Shown here: positions 59,090-64,000 of the stretch, piece by piece
How the letters are laid out: each line of letters opens with the position of its first letter
Position numbering within the stretch: position 1 is the stretch's first letter
Source: CAVWTN01 sp963757945
GTDB taxonomy: Bacteria > Vulcanimicrobiota > Vulcanimicrobiia > Vulcanimicrobiales > Vulcanimicrobiaceae
NCBI GenBank assembly: GCA_963757945.1
Contig: CAVWTN010000002.1
Location: 2,108,001-2,172,000 of the forward strand
Direction of reading: 5' to 3'
DNA: 64,000 nucleotides
The notes under the pieces: model-generated
Seen by the model: only the letters and a program-made list of their open reading frames with translations
Databases searched by the model: none
What the model was told of the DNA's origin: nothing
Position numbers and translations under genes: made by a program

Positions 59090-59577
59090 CGAAGACGAGC
59101 GCGCGGAGCGTCCATCTCCCGACGCCCTTCGGGCTTTCGCTCGCCGTTGAACGCGACGACGCGGGCCTCGTTGCCGCATCGTTCGAGCGCGCGCGCCGGC
59201 CCGCCGCGCGGATCGCGGATCCGCTCTTGGCGGAGGCGGCCGCGCAGGTGCGGGCGTATTTCCGGCGGCGACTGCGGCGTTTCGACGTGCCGCTTTCGCT
59301 TACGGGCACGGCCCTGGCGCTTGAGGCCTGGCGGCTCGTGGCGAGCCTCGAGTTCGGGGACGTCGTTTCGTACGGCGACGTCGCGCGCGCCATCGGGCGG
59401 CCGGGCGCTCATCGCGGCGTCGCGCAGGCGATGGCCCGCACGCCGCTCGCGCTCTTCGTTCCGGCCCATCGCGTGATCGGCTCCGACGGCTCCCTCAAGG
59501 GAGCCGGGGAGGGCTCGCTGCGCGCGCGGCTGTTTGCATTTGAGCGACCCGGGGCACCCCTGCATTTCAAGCGCTGA
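59089..59577 (+). pseudogene. MGMT/Ogt-like protein lacking the catalytic Cys and a clear start
   Basis: About 160 residues resemble O6-alkylguanine-DNA alkyltransferase (FGDVVSYGDVARAIGRPGAH followed by RGVAQAM, then ALFVPAHRVIGSDGSLKGAG). The invariant PCHRV has Ala (PAHRV), so alkyl transfer to Cys is impossible. Catalytically dead alkyltransferase-like proteins exist, usually with Trp at this position. No ATG, GTG or TTG is found before the conserved region in frame, so the given start is only where the coding similarity can begin. A decayed gene or a start in another frame are both possible. Confidence 0.5.
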
Positions 59578-59889
59578 TCCCCGCAAGGTAGTTTGAAGCA
59601 CGACGGGGGATTACTCTAGGAGTAAAACCGTCGCCGCCCGGTTGAGGCGGCGGCAGAACCTTCCCCCGGTCCGGGGCCGCAGCGGTCGCCATCGTCAGAT
59701 CCGTCGATGGGGATGCGCGGAAATCTGGGAGCGTTCATGACTGAATCGATGCGGGCCCACAACACCGCGGGAATCGTGCGCCGAGCGACCGCCGAACTAG
59801 CAGGGCTCGGCGGGATTTCGGTCCAACGCCTGGGAAAGCGCCCGGCTCTTAATATTGGCGCCATCTTGCTATCGAGAGCGGCTCAGTAG
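59578..59889. other. Intergenic stretch before crp2, no convincing gene
   Basis: About 310 bp with a GC-rich inverted repeat (CGCCGCC...GGCGGCGG near 59630-59652). A 60-codon frame at 59707-59889 lacks coding character and a ribosome site. No operator of either class is seen. Confidence 0.45.
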
Positions 59890-60573
59890 TTGGAACTCTT
59901 TTGGAGCCTACCTAGCGTTACACTCATCTCGGGCCCGGCAGATCGCTCGATCGAGCTGTTGTTTGCCGGCTCTCCCGTGCGGAGTTACAGCGAAGGCGCG
60001 AGACTCTCTGACCCCGATGCTCGGCCCGAGCGTACGTTCTTGTGTTTGAGCGGAACGCTCAAGGTGACGAAGCTGCTGGCCAGCGGCCGCGAGATCCTGA
60101 TCACGATCTTGCAGGCGGGCTCCATCTGGAGCGACCGCGCCGTCCTCAACGGGTACTGGCGCGACGTGTTCATCGAAGCGATGGATCAGAGCGATATCGT
60201 CACGATCGATAATGCCGTTTTCGAAGATTTCATCCGCTCGCGCCCGGAGATCGTTTCGAGCTTCATGGTGCGCATCTCCGAGCAAGTCAGCGACGCGCTG
60301 ACGCTGCTGGACGATTTCCGCGGCCGCGACGTCGCTTCTCGCTTGGCGAGCGTGCTGATTCGATTCTCCAAGCAGTACGGGGTGCCGACGGATAACGGCG
60401 TGCGCATCGACCTGCCGGTGACGCATCAAGACCTCGCGAACATGATCGGGACCGCGCGGGAGACCGTCTCCCGCAACATGGGCCGATTCCGCAAGAAGGG
60501 CATGGTCCGGGAAGCGGAAGGCCATGCGCTCGAAATCGTCAATATCGGCGGGCTCGAGTCCCTGATCGTCTAG
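59890..60573 (+). CDS. Crp/Fnr-family regulator with Crp-like recognition helix (crp2)
   Basis: TTG 59890 directly follows an in-frame TAG. The 227-residue protein has a cNMP-type barrel (about 20-125), a dimer helix and a C-terminal HTH with recognition helix GTARETVSRNMGRF (RETVSR at 190-195). This is the Crp consensus that reads TGTGA-type half-sites. No Cys cluster typical of Fnr is present. It lies directly upstream of the bchF1-bchC-bchX operon, whose promoter contains such a site. I infer that it activates bacteriochlorophyll and carotenoid genes; the ligand is unknown. Confidence 0.8.
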   Translation: MELFWSLPSVTLISGPADRSIELLFAGSPVRSYSEGARLSDPDARPERTFLCLSGTLKVTKLLASGREILITILQAGSIWSDRAVLNGYWRDVFIEAMDQSDIVTIDNAVFEDFIRSRPEIVSSFMVRISEQVSDALTLLDDFRGRDVASRLASVLIRFSKQYGVPTDNGVRIDLPVTHQDLANMIGTARETVSRNMGRFRKKGMVREAEGHALEIVNIGGLESLIV

Positions 60574-60603
60574 CCCCGGGAGCTGCGTCCTCGCACCCTG
60601 GGG

Positions 60604-60646
60604 CGTGACAGCCATCACCGAGGGGCCCTGCGGCCGGGGATACGAT
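60604..60646 (+). promoter_or_regulatory. Crp-type operator and -10 box of bchF-bchC-bchX
   Basis: CGTGA-CAGCCA-TCACC (60604-60619) contains a perfect GTGA-N6-TCAC. Exactly 21 bases later comes TACGAT (60641-60646). The spacing matches bchI, bchYZ and crtP. Confidence 0.7.
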
Positions 60647-60665
60647 CCTTGTGGAGGCAGAACGC

Positions 60666-61142
60666 TTGCAGGACGCCGCTCAGCGAGCCATGCTCGCCCG
60701 TCGGGCGAAGAGCATTTGGACGAAGATTCACCCGTTTTTCGCGATCGGCCAGCTGCTGGTGTTTTTCGTCAGCGTCGGGCTGCTGATCACGTATTTCCGG
60801 GGCGGGATCGACTTCGCGATCGTGCACGATTCCGTGCTCATAAAGATCGGCTTGATGGTCGGCGCGGTGATCACGGGCTCGCTGTGGGAGCATGACGTGT
60901 TCGGGCACTGGTGGTTCGCGCCCGAGTTCTTCGTCGAGGACTGCATGACGGCGTTCGTGTTCGTCACGCAGATCGCGTACTTGAGCGTTCACGCGGTCTA
61001 TCCGACGAACCAAAATCTGATCACGCAGGTTCTGCTCGTCGCGTACGCGGTCTATCTGTGCAACGTCGCGCAATACATCCATCGCTGGCAGCGCATGAAG
61101 CAAGAGCGCGAGCGCCTCAAGAACGTGAGGCCCGCCGCATGA
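60666..61142 (+). CDS. bchF: 3-vinyl bacteriochlorophyllide hydratase, first copy
   Basis: TTG 60666 is preceded by GGAGG with an eight-base gap; the GTG at 60651 overlaps the same site and is less likely. The resulting 158-residue protein lines up in length with bchF2. IWTKIHPFFAIGQLLVFFVS and ITGSLWEHDVFGHWWFAPEFFVED mark the family, with four hydrophobic segments. The stop overlaps the bchC start (ATGA). Confidence 0.92.
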   Translation: MQDAAQRAMLARRAKSIWTKIHPFFAIGQLLVFFVSVGLLITYFRGGIDFAIVHDSVLIKIGLMVGAVITGSLWEHDVFGHWWFAPEFFVEDCMTAFVFVTQIAYLSVHAVYPTNQNLITQVLLVAYAVYLCNVAQYIHRWQRMKQERERLKNVRPAA

Positions 61143-62143
61143 GTGCGGTCGTCCAAGGTGGGCACGCCGCGCCCGCGCCGATGACGGCGAGCGGCGAGAC
61201 GGCGCGGGCGGTCGTGTTCGTGGATCCGGGGAAGCTCGACATGCGCACGCTGCACCTGCGCGAGCCGGCCCCGGACGAGGCAACCGTCGATACGCACTTC
61301 AGCTCCATCTCTGCGGGGACGGAGCGGTTGATTTTCGGGGGCAAGCTGCCGGGCTTTCCGCAACTGCGCTTTCCGCTGGTCCCGGGCTATGAGGCCGCGG
61401 GCATCGTCAGCGCGGTCGGCAGCGCGGTTTCGAACGTGCGCGCCGGAGACGAAGTGTTCGTCGGCGGCAGCATGTGCTACGTCGACGCGAGCGGCGTTTT
61501 CGGTGGACAATCGTCGCGTTTGATCAAGAAAGCTTCGCAACTCGTGGCGCTCGAGGGGATTCCGCTCGTGCAGGCGCCGCTCTTGGCGCTCGCGGCGACG
61601 TCGCTGCACGGCGTGCGGCGCTTGGGCGAGGTTGCCGGCAAGACGGTCGTCGTGCTCGGCATGGGTGCGATCGGAGCGCTCGCGGCGCGATTCTTGAACG
61701 TGGCCGGCGCGCGCGTGATCTGCGCGGACACGCGCCCGGAACGGCTCGATCCCGCGCTCGGCGAACAGCTCGATCTTTCCGGCGGCGTTGCGCTCGAGAC
61801 GCTCGTGCGCGACGCGGATGCCGTGATCGAGGCGACCGGCATCTCTCGCATGATCGCGGCCTGCGCGCGCGCGTGCAAGCCCGGCGGCAAGATCGTGCTG
61901 CTTTCCTATTACGATGAACTCGTCACGCCGTACGTCGACTGCTTCGTGAAAGAAGTCGACCTCCTCGTTGCTCGGGAATGGTCCCACCCGGATCTGCTTG
62001 CGGCTCGCGATGCGATCGCCGCCGGCAGCATCGACGTTCGCTCGCTCGCTGAGCACGTCGTTCCGGTCGATGCCTACGAGCGAGCGTATCGAACCGCGTT
62101 CGAGGACCCCTCCGTCCTGAAGGTGATTCTCCGATGGGTGTAA
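61139..62143 (+). CDS. bchC: Bacteriochlorophyllide a dehydrogenase
   Basis: ATG 61139 overlaps the bchF1 stop. The 334-residue medium-chain dehydrogenase has FVDPGKLDMRTLHLREPAP and the conserved SISAGTERLIFGGKLPGFP of BchC, with Rossmann motif VVVLGMGAIGALAARFL. It oxidises 3-hydroxyethyl to 3-acetyl, the last step before BChl a. Structural-zinc cysteines are lacking, as is usual for BchC. A longer frame from 60911 overlaps bchF1 and is a shadow. Confidence 0.93.
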   Translation: MSAVVQGGHAAPAPMTASGETARAVVFVDPGKLDMRTLHLREPAPDEATVDTHFSSISAGTERLIFGGKLPGFPQLRFPLVPGYEAAGIVSAVGSAVSNVRAGDEVFVGGSMCYVDASGVFGGQSSRLIKKASQLVALEGIPLVQAPLLALAATSLHGVRRLGEVAGKTVVVLGMGAIGALAARFLNVAGARVICADTRPERLDPALGEQLDLSGGVALETLVRDADAVIEATGISRMIAACARACKPGGKIVLLSYYDELVTPYVDCFVKEVDLLVAREWSHPDLLAARDAIAAGSIDVRSLAEHVVPVDAYERAYRTAFEDPSVLKVILRWV

Positions 62144-63120
62144 GCAAGAATTCGACGGTCGCCATCTACGGCAAAGGCGGCGCCGGCAAGTCGTTCCTGA
62201 CCAGCGCGATCGCCAAGACCTTGACCGACCGCGGCAAAGCCGTCCTGCAAATGGGCTGCGATCCCAAGCACGATAGCGTCGTGACGCATTTCGGCGGCGC
62301 GTTCATTCCGACCGTGCTCGGCACGTGGGCGCAGTTTCAGAAAGACGGCAAAGAAGAAGAGCTCGCGCCGGAGCACATCATCTTCAAAGGCGAAGGCGTG
62401 TACTGCATCGAGCTCGGCGGGCCGGAATCGGCGCGCGGCTGCGGCGGGCGCGGGATCACGTTCGGCTTCCAGCTCCTCGAGAAGTGGGGCCTCTCGGAGT
62501 GGAACTTCAACTACATGCTGCTCGACTTCTTGGGTGACGTCGTGTGCGGCGGGTTCGGGACGCCGATCGCGCGGTCGATGGCGGACAAGCTGATCATCGT
62601 GTGCTCGAACGAAGGCCAGTCGATGTACGCTGCCAACAACATTGCGAACGCGGTGCGGTATTTCGCGGATCAGGGCGGGAAGACGCGCTGCCTGGGGCTG
62701 TTCGTCAACAAGGACGACGGCAGCGGGAAGGCGGCCAAGCTCGCGGAGTTCCTCGACGTCCCGGTCCTGGCTTCGTTGCCGATCATTCCGCAGGATCAAG
62801 TGCGCATCGACGGCGCGTTGAATCCGCTGATCTCGGCGGCCGTCGACAAGGTGATCGACGCGATCGATCATCTGCCGGCGCGGTATCCGCAGTATGTCGA
62901 CTTCCATAAGTTCATGTGCCACCTGTCCGGCAACGCGGCTGAGATGGAAGGCACGGCGGTCACGGGCGAGGAGCTCTGGAGCCTGCCGGAAGTCGAGGCG
63001 ATCCCGAACGATGGGAAGTTCGATCCGCGGTATATCGAGGCGGAAGAAGACGCGGACAAGCTCTTGGTGCCGACGGTCGTCAGCGCCGGGGGGTTCGCGG
63101 TCGCTGCGGCCGACTGGTAG
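62134..63120 (+). CDS. bchX: Chlorophyllide a reductase iron protein
   Basis: ATG 62134 overlaps bchC by 10 bases. The 328-residue NifH-like protein has Walker A GKGGAGKS (13-20), switch motif MGCDPKHDS and cluster ligands Cys103 (RGCGGRG) and Cys138 (DVVCGGFG). LLDFLGDVVCGGFGTPIARSM distinguishes BchX from BchL. It feeds electrons to BchYZ, encoded near 3.3-6.2 kb. Confidence 0.96.
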   Translation: MGVSKNSTVAIYGKGGAGKSFLTSAIAKTLTDRGKAVLQMGCDPKHDSVVTHFGGAFIPTVLGTWAQFQKDGKEEELAPEHIIFKGEGVYCIELGGPESARGCGGRGITFGFQLLEKWGLSEWNFNYMLLDFLGDVVCGGFGTPIARSMADKLIIVCSNEGQSMYAANNIANAVRYFADQGGKTRCLGLFVNKDDGSGKAAKLAEFLDVPVLASLPIIPQDQVRIDGALNPLISAAVDKVIDAIDHLPARYPQYVDFHKFMCHLSGNAAEMEGTAVTGEELWSLPEVEAIPNDGKFDPRYIEAEEDADKLLVPTVVSAGGFAVAAADW

Positions 63121-63209
63121 CTCGACGCTTTCGGGCGGGCTTGTCGCTTTTGGCCGGTCCCCGCCGCCCTACCGCGGCCGGCTCGGGCACCTAGTCTCTT
63201 GCGCAGAAC

Positions 63210-63225
63210 TTAACGTTGACGTAAA
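63210..63225 (+). promoter_or_regulatory. Palindromic operator candidate of the MerR-type regulator
   Basis: TTAACGT-TG-ACGTAAA (63210-63225) is a near-perfect palindrome of the kind read by several MerR-family repressor-activators. It lies only eight bases before the GTG start, so the regulator probably controls itself and the downstream transporter. Confidence 0.55.
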
Positions 63226-63232
63226 CTAGAGT

Positions 63233-63724
63233 GTGCCCTCTTCATTGCCTGTTTCGGCTTCGCTGCTTTCGGTGGCGGAGGCGGCCGGCCGGCTCGGTCT
63301 TAGCACTCGGACGCTGCGGTATTACGAGGAGCTGGGGCTTTTGACGCCGGCTCGCACGGCGGGCGGGCACCGGCTTTATGGGGCCGCGGATATCGAACGG
63401 GTGGAGAGCATCGGGCGGATGCAGGCGATGGGGCTCTCGCTTGCCACGATTCGGCGGCTGCTCCGGTACCGGATCTATCAGGACGAAAGCGGGCGGCACA
63501 CGCTTGCGCTCGAGGATCTGCGGCACGTCACGCACGAGGCTCGGGCGGATGCGGCGGCGATCCATGCCCGCATCGAGGCGCTTCGCCGGGAGCTGGAGGA
63601 GGCGACGCTCGAGGCGGAACGGCTCGAACGCGATGTGGCCTTTCTCGAGCGGAGGCTTGCGGAACGGAGCGGCGAGGGGCAGGGGATCGCCCACGGCGAG
63701 GGGCGCGATGGCGAGGGTCGCTGA
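63233..63724 (+). CDS. MerR-family transcriptional regulator
   Basis: GTG 63233 gives 163 residues. The N-terminal winged helix has SVAEAAGRLGLSTRTLRYYEELGLLTPARTAGGHRLY, and a coiled coil follows (about 95-145, Glu/Arg/Ala-rich). No metal-binding Cys is present. The transporter gene starts before its stop codon, so both are in one operon. Effector unknown. Confidence 0.87.
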   Translation: MPSSLPVSASLLSVAEAAGRLGLSTRTLRYYEELGLLTPARTAGGHRLYGAADIERVESIGRMQAMGLSLATIRRLLRYRIYQDESGRHTLALEDLRHVTHEARADAAAIHARIEALRRELEEATLEAERLERDVAFLERRLAERSGEGQGIAHGEGRDGEGR

Positions 63725-64000
63725 AGCCGCGCGGCCCGCGGCTGCGCTGCCGCTAGGGCCGCTTGCCGCGCCGCCGTCCACCCGCGGGAGACCGTCTGCC
63801 CCGGGCTCGCCCGGCGCCGCTTCGGTCGCGGTGAATCCGTGGTTGCTGGTCGGCGTCGTGATGGTTGGGAATTTTCTTGGGCCGCTGTATTCGTCGGTCG
63901 CGAACGTCGTGTTGCCGAATTTGGTCGCGTCGTTCGGGTCCGACGTCGATACGATGCAGTGGGTCATCAGCGGCTACATGCTGGGGTATTCGATTGCGAT
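63708..64000 (+). CDS. MFS drug-type transporter (DHA2-like), C-terminus beyond window edge
   Basis: ATG 63708 overlaps the MerR gene by 17 bases. The visible 97 residues start with a Pro/Ala/Ser-rich cytoplasmic leader, then a first helix (WLLVGVVMVGNFLGPLYSSV) and the MFS DHA2 motif with NVVLPNLVASFGSDVDTMQW and VISGYMLGYSIA. The rest lies outside the window. Control by the MerR protein is likely. Confidence 0.8.
   Translation, partial: MARVAEAARPAAALPLGPLAAPPSTRGRPSAPGSPGAASVAVNPWLLVGVVMVGNFLGPLYSSVANVVLPNLVASFGSDVDTMQWVISGYMLGYSIA

Noticed and set aside
59707..59889. 60-codon frame before crp2
   Set aside because: No ribosome site, no recognisable features and weak composition support.
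1..64000. CRISPR arrays, rRNA or tRNA genes
   Set aside because: No regularly spaced direct repeats, no rRNA-like conserved blocks and no tRNA cloverleaf were recognised by eye; a dedicated RNA search could still find a small RNA.

Overview
The window is GC-rich, gene-dense DNA from an anoxygenic phototrophic bacterium with a type II reaction centre and bacteriochlorophyll a. It carries pufB-pufA-pufL-pufM-pufC twice, bchY-bchZ, bchF-bchC-bchX, bchI-bchD-bchH, a second bchF, bchP, and a crtP-type desaturase with crtB. The photosynthesis genes are split into several operons mixed with unrelated genes, and the order differs from the classical proteobacterial cluster. I infer a non-proteobacterial lineage, most likely Candidatus Eremiobacterota (WPS-2). 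That placement comes from gene content and overall look, not from a tree.

Layout. 0-3.1 kb: an edge-truncated MalT-like regulator, a SARP/BTAD regulator and an Mrp ATPase. 3.2-6.6 kb: bchYZ and a small membrane protein whose stop codon lies in the target site of an IS1182-like element (6.6-8.1 kb). 8.1-13.1 kb: ordinary genes. 13.2-19.5 kb: photosynthesis module A, made of a 39-aa membrane peptide, a tandem pair of small proteins sharing a YYYGGYPGPP loop, pufBALMC, a 37-aa membrane peptide and a 143-aa soluble protein. 19.5-23.1 kb: a carotenoid/retinol-type FAD oxidoreductase and bchP. 23.3-26.1 kb: a TerY-like vWA protein and a kinase. 26.9-33.6 kb: an AraC regulator and a set of oxidoreductases. 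33.7-36.4 kb: hypothetical and membrane genes. 36.4-44.3 kb: bchI-bchD-bchH followed by a Crp/Fnr gene (crp1) and a membrane gene. 44.3-56.4 kb: bchF2 and photosynthesis module B, with the same parts in the same order but interrupted by a BMP lipoprotein gene and an ABC exporter pair. 56.6-59.6 kb: crtP-like, crtB and an MGMT-like gene. 59.9-63.1 kb: a second Crp/Fnr gene (crp2) and bchF1-bchC-bchX. 63.2-64 kb: a MerR regulator and an edge-truncated MFS transporter.

The main result is a candidate light-harvesting and reaction-centre module with undescribed small proteins and a two-tier regulatory circuit. Both copies keep the same four accessory elements, and the two shortest proteins (39 and 37 aa) are identical between copies. 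Two operator classes recur at a fixed distance from a -10 box. One is GTA-N8-TAC (NtcA type), found at puf x2, the YYYG pair x2, the 143-aa gene x2 (one mismatch), bchF2 (one mismatch) and the 39-aa gene x2 (different position). The other is TGTGN-N6-TCACG (Crp type), found at bchYZ, crtP-crtB, bchIDH-crp1 and bchFCX. The two Crp/Fnr proteins have matching recognition helices: RVTVTR in crp1, as in NtcA, and RETVSR in crp2, as in Crp. Because crp1 is the next gene after bchH, I infer a cascade: crp2 drives pigment synthesis and crp1, and crp1 drives the structural module. The M subunit also has Asp where the accessory bacteriochlorophyll ligand His-M182 is expected. No puhA, bchL/N/B, bchG or pucC gene is visible in this window, and I saw no rRNA, tRNA or CRISPR array.
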